DNA from: Nonomuraea basaltis
GTDB lineage: Bacteria; Actinomycetota; Actinomycetes; Streptosporangiales; Streptosporangiaceae
Length of the DNA: 64,000 nt
Assembly: GCF_005893125.1 (NCBI RefSeq)
Contig: NZ_VCJS01000010.1
Coordinates: 59,638-123,637 of the forward strand
Reading direction: 5' to 3'
The position numbers were made by a program, and so were the translations under genes. The notes below the pieces were generated by a model. That model made no database searches. It was not told the origin of the DNA and was given only the letters and a program-made list of their open reading frames with translations. Shown in pieces: positions 31,942 through 39,561 of the stretch (position 1 is the stretch's first letter; every line of letters starts with the position of its first letter).

Positions 31942-32664
31942 TCAATCCACCAACTTGGGCCATTTATCCGATTTATTAGCGAATGTGCCCTTATGGGGAA
32001 CCGTATGCGCCCAGCCCTGGTCGCGCAGCACCGCGAGCCCGGCCCGCACTACCTTGCGAGTGACGCCGAATTCCTGCGCCAACATGGTTTCCCCCGGCAG
32101 GCACTCGTCCGGACGGTAACGGCCCGCACGGATCCGGGAGGCTACCGTTTCGGCGATGGCCTCCCCCTTCGTCGGAGCCCGGCGCACTGGCGTGCCCTCA
32201 GGGCCGACGAACCTCCCATGTCGGCCCTGCGAGTGGATCAGCCCCTGCTCGCGCAACTCGCGAAGCGCCGCCCGGATCGCCGGCGACGACAGCCGGTACG
32301 TGTCCATCAGTTCCGGCTCTTTCGGGAGTTGATCCCCGGGCTTGAGCCGACCCGACGTGATGCCGTCGCGGATGTCCTTCACCAGCCGGCCACTGGCGGA
32401 GATCGGCGGCTCTTGTCGACCAGGGCCGACGACGAACGACCCGCTGCCGTGCACGGTGACGATCTTGCCCTGCTCTCGCAGACGCTCCAGGCCCGAGCGG
32501 ACAGCCGCGCGGCCGACCCCGTAAGCGGCTTGCAGGTCCGGTTCGGACGGAAGCTGGTCGCCATGCTTAAACTGGCCCGACTCGATGTCGGCCAGCAAGC
32601 CGGTCGCCACCCGCTGGCCCGGCGTCATGTCCTGGGTTGTGCGTTCGTCGAGGGAAATGGTCAC
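31942..32664 (-). CDS. Triple GntR-type winged-helix protein, 240 aa
   Basis: Three complete GntR winged helices occur in tandem with no effector domain: about residues 14-78 (LPSEPDLQAAYGVGRAAVRS, LREQGKIVTVHGSGSFV), 88-152 (LPKEPELMDTYRLSSPAIRA) and 165-231 (LPGETMLAQEFGVTRKVVRA, RDQGWAHTVPHKGTF). Single GntR DNA-binding domains with small ligand domains are normal, including KorSA-type repressors of actinobacterial integrative elements. Three DNA-binding units in one chain suggest binding of a multi-site operator or DNA bridging. A degenerate copy of the third domain lies just downstream (upstream by coordinate) at 32703-32805. Confidence 0.88.
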   Translation of the reverse strand: MTISLDERTTQDMTPGQRVATGLLADIESGQFKHGDQLPSEPDLQAAYGVGRAAVRSGLERLREQGKIVTVHGSGSFVVGPGRQEPPISASGRLVKDIRDGITSGRLKPGDQLPKEPELMDTYRLSSPAIRAALRELREQGLIHSQGRHGRFVGPEGTPVRRAPTKGEAIAETVASRIRAGRYRPDECLPGETMLAQEFGVTRKVVRAGLAVLRDQGWAHTVPHKGTFANKSDKWPKLVD

Positions 32665-32702
32665 TCGTCCACGGTACTCCGCTCGCCCAACAACTGATAC
32701 AC

Positions 32703-32805
32703 CTATTGGGCCTTGCTAGGCGGTGCTGGGTAGGTGCCGCGGCCCGCTACCGTGTAGACGACGCCTTGATCACGCAGCAGCCCGAGCGCCCTCCGTTACG
32801 AGTGA
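32703..32805 (-). pseudogene. Remnant of a GntR winged-helix C-terminus
   Basis: In the minus frame ending at 32703 the residues ALGLLRDQGVVYTVAGRGTY are a clear GntR wing, parallel to LRDQGWAHTVPHKGTF in the intact neighbour. No start, no N-terminal part and no room for one: a fragment of a lost paralogue. Confidence 0.6.
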
Positions 32806-33020
32806 CGGCGCGTCGGCCGCACCCCCACGGTCAACGGTGCTGCGGCATGCCCGTGCGTTGCATTCTGGGAGCAGATGTCGAGGCCCTCGGGGGGAGTCGG
32901 GTCCCCGAGGGCCCGTCGGTTGGCGCCGACAAACATCACGAGAGTTCAACTCTCATGTTCAAGGTAGCCCGGTCAGCCCTGTCGCGAAAGTGCGCTCCGA
33001 CTATTGTCCTGCTCAACTTC

Positions 33021-36000
33021 CTACAACAGAGTCGGGGCCTCGAAAGACTCGGAGGCAGGCGGCTTCCTCGCACCAGCAGGTACGGGGAACACCTGCTCCT
33101 CCTCGATGTCGGTCACGGTGATGAGCGGACCTTCACAAATACGTTCAAGCAAGTCCGCTTGCTCCGGTTCTAGCTCGATGCATAGAGCAAGAACATGGAG
33201 CAACTGCAGTAGTTCGGTGGTGAACTCCGCCGTCCACTCCTCGGCCTTGGTGTCATCGAGGTCGGACGACTTGCGGCCGTCCGGATTCTTCTTGCGGTAG
33301 TCGAACCAGCGCTTTACCACCCGCCAGCCTGATACTTCGTAAGCCCAAACCTGTGGCTGAACCTGGGCGATCTGACCGGAACCAACGTGCAGCGTCAGGG
33401 TATCCGCGTCGTACCAGATCTCGTTGGGCATGTCCGTCGTCGTACTGGGAATGGCGACTTCAGCCTTGGCCCACTGGTCGGCTGGCCTGGGCGGACCAGC
33501 TGGGCGCCCGTCAGCGGGGTCCGCGTAGCGCTCGCCATAGGTATGGAGCCAGAGGACGCGCCGACCGAGCCGCACGGCATCCATCCACAACTCAGGATCG
33601 GAGGTAAGTGGTATCCGCACACCAGGGCTACGCAAGTCAGTAACAAAGCGGGCGGTGTAAGCGCCATGGGCTGCGACGGCAGCAATGTAGGCCAGTATGT
33701 CCTCAGCGCTGACGACTTGGTGGAGGCGGTTGCTGAGCAGGCTCTTCAACCCAGGAGCAACATTAGCGGCGCTGCACCCAGAGTCCCGATAGAGCGGCAG
33801 AGCTCGGCCGCCACGTCCGTTAAAGTGGTGCACGTTCGGCACGAGCGCGGTGAAGGTGAGGGCAGGACCTCTGGTAATGGGGTGGGCATGCTGTTCGGTC
33901 ACGTAGACCTGCGTCGTTCCCATGACTTGCCAGAGCGAGGGTCTGGGACGGTCGATCACCCGGGCGTCGAATATCAGGTGCTGGCGGTCGAAACTCCGGA
34001 ACGCGACGCGCGCCACAGGAGGGGCCAGGCTGGTTTCTTCTCCGAGGGGGACCAGCGCTTGCTTTCCCCCAGGAAGGGGGGGAACGGTGGTTTCGGTCGT
34101 ACGGTCGGTCGTTTCCTTCAGTAGCTTCGGCTGTGTCTCTCGATCGGCTAGGACAAGGCGTTGCCACCGGTCCTGCAGAGTTCGGGGGGTTGGCGCCAGC
34201 ACCCAGTTGCGGTTGGTGTTGAAGCCCGTCAGGGACCAGGGCAAGAGGTCCCCAAGGAGGGGGTAGCTGAGCCACGCGTCTCCACCGGCTGGCTGTAGGC
34301 GGTCTTGCCAGCCGGTTCCGCACTCTGCCCACGCGCTCCCATCCAAGGTGATCTCGGCTAGCTGGACAAACTTCTGTGTGCGGTGCCCTGAGACGCCCAG
34401 GTGATGAATGCGAGCTGGTGTTATCCGGTCGCCTTGGCCGTACCGAGCGAAAATCCCGATACAGAGCGGCTGCTGCACGGTGGGGAACACGCGCGTAGAT
34501 ATGTCCGGTCGGTGCCCTTCTGGGGACAGATCGATGATCCAGCCTTCGTCAGCGGTGCGGCGCAGATACTCGCGCATCCCAGCGAAGCCTGGGCCCGTGG
34601 TGTAGCCGGAGGTGGTGATGAAGGCGACGATACCTACGGGCTGATCGGGGTGGGCGTCGAAGACCTTCCAGGTGGCCCAGCGCCAGAAGTATACGTAGAG
34701 GTTGGCGAGGTTGAATTCGTACTTACCCATCCCGGCGGCCTTGAAGTCGTGCATTGGAACACCATGCCCAGAGTTCTCGGCACCCTGCTCGATCCAGCCA
34801 CCCATGCCCTTGGCGCGTTCCCGGTATGGAGGGTTACCGATCACGACTTGGACTGCGGTCTCCCGCTTGATCCTGTTCGCCTCCCGGCGGGAGCGCACGA
34901 TGGGCTCATACATCGAGCCTAGGTTCAACTGGGTGTTCTCGAACGGGTTGTCCAGGGTGTCGGCTACAAAGAGCTTCTGATCCTTCTCAGCGATCTCAGC
35001 GCCGTGCTCAGTCTTAAGCGCCTGGTTGACCCGCAACTCGGCTACTGCGAACGGCCCAGCTTGGCGCTCCAGGCCAATCAGGCGGCCGAACAACTTCTTG
35101 AGCTGGCCCGGGACCGCGCCGGGGCCCTCCTCTTCCTCCACGGTCTTGGCCACGGTTTTGATGATGTTCAGCAGATACGTACCGGTGCCCATGGCGGGGT
35201 CGACCACCACTACGTCGTCGGAGGCGAAGCCACCCTCCTGCCCGAACCGGGTACGCAGGATGTCCTCGGTGAAACGGACCATGAACGAAACGACCTCGTT
35301 GGGGGTGTAGTACGAGCCGCTCTGCTTGCGCAGCTCTGAGTCGTACTCCTCCAGGAAGCGCTCGTATAGATGGAGATAGGAGTCGGCGGATCCGTCGCTG
35401 ATCTTGTCCCAGTCGACCGCGCCGATGACCCGCTTGAGGGTCTCCACGACGATGCTGCGGCCTTCCACAGTGTCATGGGTGAGAACGGCCAACGCCTTGC
35501 CCATGAGGGAGTGGTTCTTGCCGAGCTGCGAGGCGATCTGCCCGAGCGAGCGGCTCTCGAAAGCGATGCCGTCGACGCGGGCGAGCAGGAGGGCGAAGGT
35601 GACCGTCTGAGCGTAGGAGTCGGCGAACTCCTCGTGAGTCAGGCCGGGGAACAACAGCTTGCGCCAATCGACGGCCAGGTCGGTGAAGACTTTCGTCTTC
35701 TCCTCCCCGCGTCTCTCGCGGTCGATGGCCTCGACGACCTCGGTGCGCAGCAGCTTGCATAGGCCCGCCACGGCTCGCACGAGCTGCCGGATATTGCGGG
35801 GAGGGGTCGGCTTCCATAGCAGGAAGTCGCTGACGATCCGCGTGAACTCGCCGTCAGCGGGGGTGAGCTTGGCGCCCGCCGTCCGGATGTCGCCGTTCAT
35901 CTTCGCGACCTGCCCCACCAGCGCGCCGTCGCGATAGAGTGCCCACTCGCAGCCATCCGTGTAGAGCACGTTCGGCAGCAGCCGCAATTTCTCCCACTGG

Positions 36001-36323
36001 ATTTTCTCGTGCTTGTTCGGCTTCCACGTGTCCGGCACTCCCCGACCGGGAGCCTTCAGCTCGATGTAGCCCACACGGGCACCTGCCACGTTCACGCCAT
36101 AATCCGGACGGACGGCAAGCGTGGCCAGCGATGTCTCGCCGAACATGTCGACGGAGACACCCAGGGCTGTGGCGATGTCCTTGAATAACTCTTCAAGCGG
36201 GGCGCGGAGCTGGTCTTCAGGCTGGCCATCACCACGGAGTTTCGCTGTAGCGGATTTACCGAAGCGGGACACTGCCTCGGCGGCCTTGGCGAACAACGAC
36301 GGAGGGGGATACGGCGTGGCCAT
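33021..36323 (-). CDS. Single-chain restriction-modification enzyme (type IIG/ISP-like), 1100 aa
   Basis: One polypeptide combines a PD-(D/E)XK-like nuclease (about residues 40-170; D74 and E88-x-K90 in VRPDYGV and GYIELKAP), a helical linker, an N6-adenine methylase (motif I DPAMGTG at 375-381; catalytic NPPY at 497-500) and a C-terminal target-recognition part. No helicase motifs are visible, so type IIG fits better than a full type ISP enzyme. Restriction by such enzymes needs only this gene. Neighbours are the GntR remnant and an intergenic region, suggesting separately acquired defence cargo. Confidence 0.88.
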   Translation of the reverse strand: MATPYPPPSLFAKAAEAVSRFGKSATAKLRGDGQPEDQLRAPLEELFKDIATALGVSVDMFGETSLATLAVRPDYGVNVAGARVGYIELKAPGRGVPDTWKPNKHEKIQWEKLRLLPNVLYTDGCEWALYRDGALVGQVAKMNGDIRTAGAKLTPADGEFTRIVSDFLLWKPTPPRNIRQLVRAVAGLCKLLRTEVVEAIDRERRGEEKTKVFTDLAVDWRKLLFPGLTHEEFADSYAQTVTFALLLARVDGIAFESRSLGQIASQLGKNHSLMGKALAVLTHDTVEGRSIVVETLKRVIGAVDWDKISDGSADSYLHLYERFLEEYDSELRKQSGSYYTPNEVVSFMVRFTEDILRTRFGQEGGFASDDVVVVDPAMGTGTYLLNIIKTVAKTVEEEEGPGAVPGQLKKLFGRLIGLERQAGPFAVAELRVNQALKTEHGAEIAEKDQKLFVADTLDNPFENTQLNLGSMYEPIVRSRREANRIKRETAVQVVIGNPPYRERAKGMGGWIEQGAENSGHGVPMHDFKAAGMGKYEFNLANLYVYFWRWATWKVFDAHPDQPVGIVAFITTSGYTTGPGFAGMREYLRRTADEGWIIDLSPEGHRPDISTRVFPTVQQPLCIGIFARYGQGDRITPARIHHLGVSGHRTQKFVQLAEITLDGSAWAECGTGWQDRLQPAGGDAWLSYPLLGDLLPWSLTGFNTNRNWVLAPTPRTLQDRWQRLVLADRETQPKLLKETTDRTTETTVPPLPGGKQALVPLGEETSLAPPVARVAFRSFDRQHLIFDARVIDRPRPSLWQVMGTTQVYVTEQHAHPITRGPALTFTALVPNVHHFNGRGGRALPLYRDSGCSAANVAPGLKSLLSNRLHQVVSAEDILAYIAAVAAHGAYTARFVTDLRSPGVRIPLTSDPELWMDAVRLGRRVLWLHTYGERYADPADGRPAGPPRPADQWAKAEVAIPSTTTDMPNEIWYDADTLTLHVGSGQIAQVQPQVWAYEVSGWRVVKRWFDYRKKNPDGRKSSDLDDTKAEEWTAEFTTELLQLLHVLALCIELEPEQADLLERICEGPLITVTDIEEEQVFPVPAGARKPPASESFEAPTLL

Positions 36324-36683
36324 TTACACCTGTCACATGTTGGGGGTCGTGCACCGATCAGGTCACTGATGTATCGCTTCTTTCAGGCCATCAGTTTCAC
36401 ATGTTTTTGGGGAACCAGCTAGATCATCACATTGAGGGCAGTCAGTAAGCCTGAGGCTCCGGATTGTCATCGTGCTGGTGTCATTCGCCGAAGGCGGCCC
36501 CAGAGGGTGCGACTGAAGGGCAGGGCGTCGATGTGGATGAGATGAGACATCCTCATACCATTAGGGGACAGCCAGCACACTTGCAAAATCAGACAAATGC
36601 GACAGTGGGGACGCGACAAAGCAGCGCTGACCCAATACGGTGAGACACAGCACCGACCCGCCACCACCACCGGAGCACCCGCC
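36324..36683. other. Intergenic region upstream of the RM and RHH genes
   Basis: A 360-bp divergent spacer, AT-richer than the genes. The motif CACATGT occurs twice near the RM start (TGTCACATGTTGG, TTTCACATGTTTT) and could be a control site. No coding frame. Confidence 0.4.
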
Positions 36684-37535
36684 ATGCCCCGCAAGCAGCC
36701 CGATACCAGGTCCGTCGTGTTCGTCGAACCTGGCAAAGCGGCAGCGGAACCGCAGACGTCCGCACAGCGCAGGCCGATGCGCCTCCGCGAAGCGCAGTGG
36801 ACCAACCTGCACAGTACGAGCGCACGCCTGGACCCGGACACCGACGATCGGCTCACGGCCGCCGTCAAACGCACCAAGCAAGGGATTCAAGACATCTGGG
36901 AAGAGGCCATCAACTTCTTCGCCGACCAGAACGGCATCCAGGAGGAGATGCCCGCCAACGCGAACATGGAGTTGCCCTCCCCTGCGGAGTACCGCACGGC
37001 CGGACAGGACCTCGCTCGCGCGACGGTACGGCTCACGACCAACACGCGGGCGCGGCTCGCCGCCGTGGCATCCAGGCTCGGACTAGGCGGGAGCGAGTGC
37101 GTCGTCGAAGCGCTGAACGCTTGGTTCGACGAGCTGGGCATCCCCGGCGAGTACGACCGGGACAAGGTGGTCGCGCGACCCACGCTGTACTCAACTGGCG
37201 CGCGACTCGACGACGCCACGCGTAAGCGGGTGAAGACGGCGGCGGAACGGACCGGCAAGAACCTCCAAGGGGTGTGGGAGGAGGCCATCAATGCGTACGC
37301 CTCTCGCCATGGTGTGCCGGAGACGATGCCGCAGGGGGCGGAGGTGGCTCTGCCGACGCCGCGCAAGGTGAAGGCGAGCGGCGGGCCGAAGCCGGCATCC
37401 GTCCGATTGACCGAGAACACGCGGGCGCGCCTGGTGGCGGCGTGTGTGCAGCAGTCGCGGACGGGCGGGGAGGTCATCGCCGAGGCACTGAACGACTTCT
37501 GTGATCGTCTTGGGATACCGCGCCCAGAGCGATAA
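36684..37535 (+). CDS. Protein with four tandem ribbon-helix-helix-like units, 283 aa
   Basis: The start is the ATG at 36684 with a GGAG site. After a variable 40-residue N-terminus come four RHH-like units in ABAB order: A1 about 45-85 (ARLDPDTDDRLTAAVKRTKQ), B1 about 112-153 (ATVRLTTNTRARLAAVASRL), A2 about 172-211 (ARLDDATRKRVKTAAERTGK), B2 about 238-278 (ASVRLTENTRARLVAACVQQ). A units share WEEAIN, B units share EALN.(F/W).D.LGIP. RHH proteins dimerise to bind DNA, so a pseudo-dimeric pair within one chain is expected. No known family; a regulator or DNA organiser is likely. Confidence 0.75.
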   Translation: MPRKQPDTRSVVFVEPGKAAAEPQTSAQRRPMRLREAQWTNLHSTSARLDPDTDDRLTAAVKRTKQGIQDIWEEAINFFADQNGIQEEMPANANMELPSPAEYRTAGQDLARATVRLTTNTRARLAAVASRLGLGGSECVVEALNAWFDELGIPGEYDRDKVVARPTLYSTGARLDDATRKRVKTAAERTGKNLQGVWEEAINAYASRHGVPETMPQGAEVALPTPRKVKASGGPKPASVRLTENTRARLVAACVQQSRTGGEVIAEALNDFCDRLGIPRPER

Positions 37536-37556
37536 CCCCATCTGTCACGAAACGAC

Positions 37557-37592
37557 AAAGGGTGCGAGCCGTCCCCACGGCTCGCACCCTTT
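37557..37592. terminator. Bidirectional terminator between RHH and HU-like genes
   Basis: A perfect 16-bp stem (AAAGGGTGCGAGCCGT / ACGGCTCGCACCCTTT) with a CCCC loop, between two convergent genes. The A-run on one side and T-run on the other let it work both ways. Confidence 0.85.
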
Positions 37593-37608
37593 GCCTACTC
37601 CTGGCGGC

Positions 37609-37881
37609 CTACGGCTTCCGCGCCGCCGCCACCGTGTCCTTGAAGGTGGTCCCCGCCTTGAACTTCGGCCGGTACTTGGCCGGGGCCGTGGTCTTCTGGC
37701 CCGTGGATGGCACATTCACTTCACGCGCGGCCTGCTCCACGGGCTGGAATGCGCCGAAGCCCATGAACTGCACCGCGTTCCCGGCCGCCACTTCAGCGAC
37801 GATGTAGCTGAGCATGGCATCCACCGTCGCGGTTGGCACGCCGGCGGCCTTCGCCACGTCAGCCTTCGTTCTCTTCTCCAC
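37609..37881 (-). CDS. HU/IHF-family DNA-binding protein, 90 aa
   Basis: The GTG start follows GGGAG. The family pattern is complete: KRTKADVAKAAGVPTATVDA for the helical dimerisation part, then FMGFGAFQPVEQAAREVNVP and the arm-and-tail SGDT-like GQKTTAPAKYRPKFKAGTTF. HU-like proteins bend or compact DNA and may assist recombination or packaging. A motif copy lies 55 bases upstream. Confidence 0.9.
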   Translation of the reverse strand: MEKRTKADVAKAAGVPTATVDAMLSYIVAEVAAGNAVQFMGFGAFQPVEQAAREVNVPSTGQKTTAPAKYRPKFKAGTTFKDTVAAARKP

Positions 37882-38146
37882 CGTGGGGGTCTCCCGTCTC
37901 TTCCATGCTGCTAGACGCAGCGTAGCCCATTTCATCAGCAGTACCGCTGTCGAATTCAGCTTCGAGTAGTGATGGCTGGTAAGCCGACGTCTGCCTCGAC
38001 TTCTTCGTAGGGCAGTCGTACGGCGACGCCATGTCGTAGCCGCCTCCGGGCGCCCGCATCGCCCAGTGCAGCCCGTTGCTTTCCTCGCGCAAGGTGATGA
38101 TCGGCGCCCCTCGCTGGAACCAGCCAGGCGGATACCCCTTCGCCAC
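37859..38146 (-). CDS. Hypothetical phage protein, 95 aa
   Basis: GTG start with GGAGAAG close by. The N-terminus contains PGWFQRGAPIITLREESNGL and an aromatic stretch, and the C-terminus is acidic (MEETGDPHGGEENEG). It overlaps the HU-like gene by 23 bases. Its upstream sequence is cut by the boundary of the IS/acyltransferase cargo at about 38160, so it may have lost its promoter. Confidence 0.55.
   Translation of the reverse strand: MAKGYPPGWFQRGAPIITLREESNGLHWAMRAPGGGYDMASPYDCPTKKSRQTSAYQPSLLEAEFDSGTADEMGYAASSSMEETGDPHGGEENEG
37936..37956 (-). promoter_or_regulatory. Recurrent directional motif, copy 5
   Basis: Plus-strand CAGCAGTACCGCTGTCGAAT. It lies within the 37859 gene (encoding FDSGTAD) and 55 bases upstream of the HU-like start. 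Confidence 0.45.
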
Positions 38147-38379
38147 CTTCTCCAGCGAGCAATTGTCAAGACCTGTGGATTGGTGACCACGTTGCGAGAG
38201 ACGCCTTGTCGGGGTGTAACGGGCGGGGCGCTCGTCCGACCAGTGGAGCGGTGCCGAGCCCCTGCCGGTCCACCGTGCGGCCGTGGCAGGGCCAGCCGAG
38301 GGAGGGCCTGTCGGCGGCGGGTGAAATCACGTTCTTGCAAGATCTTCGTGTAGGGGTGAGCAGGAGTCCGGAAAGCCTC
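38147..38379. other. Left flank of the acyltransferase cargo
   Basis: No gene is evident. The segment beginning at 38160, AGCAATTGTCAAGACCTGTG, resembles 39528-39557 (AGCAATTGTCAATCGCTGTG) in the same orientation, and both continue with GGTGAC. This looks like a repeated element end. Confidence 0.4.
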
Positions 38380-39324
38380 TCAGCTGGCCCGGCCCAAGGT
38401 CACGGTGCGGGATCCGGGTGTGAAGTCGCCGAAGGACTGTTGCCAGGACTCACCGGGCCAGTAGTACGTCACAAGGCCCTCGGCGGGCCGGTAGTGGGCG
38501 GTGTAGAGCGTTCTCGACCCCTGCTCGTCGACGGATCGATACAGCGGCGGCTTGAGCATCGCCGCCACGTCCGTACCCGCGGCGCGGATGGCTCGCAGCC
38601 GCTCCCGCGTCCGCATGGCCCGCTCCTGCTCGTCGGTCACCGGCAGGTGCTGGTGATTGGCGGCGCAGGCGTCCGGTGCCACCGTCGGCGGCATATCCGG
38701 TCCCACGAACACCGTCATCGCCTTCTTGGGATCGACAAGGGTGAGGTTCTGGGGGACGGCGACCGGCAGAGACCGCAGCCTGTCGACCGCCTCATCGACG
38801 GTGTCGCACGTCTCCAGCAGGTAGCGCACGAGGATGAGAATGGCGAAGCCGCGTCCGTAGACGGAACGTCCGCCCCAGGTGAGCGAGACCGCGAGACCGG
38901 CGTCGTTCATCCCGTCCAGCAAGCCCCACAGCATGTCCTGCATCCCGATCACGGGGCGCAGGAAGCAGGAGGAGACGATGGTCCCCTCGCACTGATCGGG
39001 CCGTAGGTCATAGTTGCGCAGCAAAGTGCCGTCCTGGCCGATCTGGGTGCAGGCCTGGGAGAACGGCCGCAGTGCCGCGTGGGTGAGGAAGACTTCCGCC
39101 TCGGGCCGGTCGAGTTGGCCGGCCAGGCGATCCAGAACCGGGACCAGTTCTGGCATGTGCGCACGGAACAGCGCCCGAACACGATCCGCGCCCTCCGGAG
39201 TCCGGCCCTCCTCGGTCAGTAGGCCCTCCATCTCCTGCCACAGGGCCCGGGCGTAGGCGGCCCACCGCCCGTCGCTGCCGTCGCCGACCTCGATCGCCTG
39301 GAAGGTCTTGTGCTGTTGCCGCAT
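38380..39324 (-). CDS. C45-type (acyl-CoA:6-APA acyltransferase-like) autoproteolytic hydrolase, 314 aa
   Basis: This N-terminal-nucleophile family matures by self-cleavage to expose a Cys. The expected site is at CTQIGQDGTLLRNYDLRPDQ (C near residue 115), with downstream landmarks SSCFLRPVIGMQDMLWGLLD, GMNDAGLAVSLTWGG, VRYLLETCDTVDEAVDRLRS and ANHQHLP. Substrate is unknown; amide or peptide hydrolysis is typical. The start at 39324 has GGGGAG eight bases upstream. It lies next to an IS256 element and is not a phage-type gene, so it is probably cargo. Confidence 0.85.
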   Translation of the reverse strand: MRQQHKTFQAIEVGDGSDGRWAAYARALWQEMEGLLTEEGRTPEGADRVRALFRAHMPELVPVLDRLAGQLDRPEAEVFLTHAALRPFSQACTQIGQDGTLLRNYDLRPDQCEGTIVSSCFLRPVIGMQDMLWGLLDGMNDAGLAVSLTWGGRSVYGRGFAILILVRYLLETCDTVDEAVDRLRSLPVAVPQNLTLVDPKKAMTVFVGPDMPPTVAPDACAANHQHLPVTDEQERAMRTRERLRAIRAAGTDVAAMLKPPLYRSVDEQGSRTLYTAHYRPAEGLVTYYWPGESWQQSFGDFTPGSRTVTLGRAS

Positions 39325-39333
39325 GGCTGCCAC

Positions 39334-39561
39334 TCCCCTGTGAGAATCGGACGAGGTGAGGGCAACCTAGCTAATTGGGCAGGTGTTCACCAGGTGGCCG
39401 CCATCGGCGACGGCCAGGCGCTGGATCTGATGAAGCCGCTGAACGCGAGCGTGGCCGATTCCAAGTAGGCGAACATGTCCCGCGTTGGAAAAGCCGGGAG
39501 CCAAGAAGGCTGGCGCGCCGGCGAGAGCAATTGTCAATCGCTGTGGTTCGGTGACGTGTGA
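39334..39561. other. Spacer between acyltransferase and transposase, with gene debris
   Basis: A plus-strand frame at 39383-39468 ends GQALDLMKPLNASVADSK with good codon bias but no start or upstream part, suggesting debris of a former gene. The element-end-like sequence at 39528-39557 follows. Confidence 0.35.
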
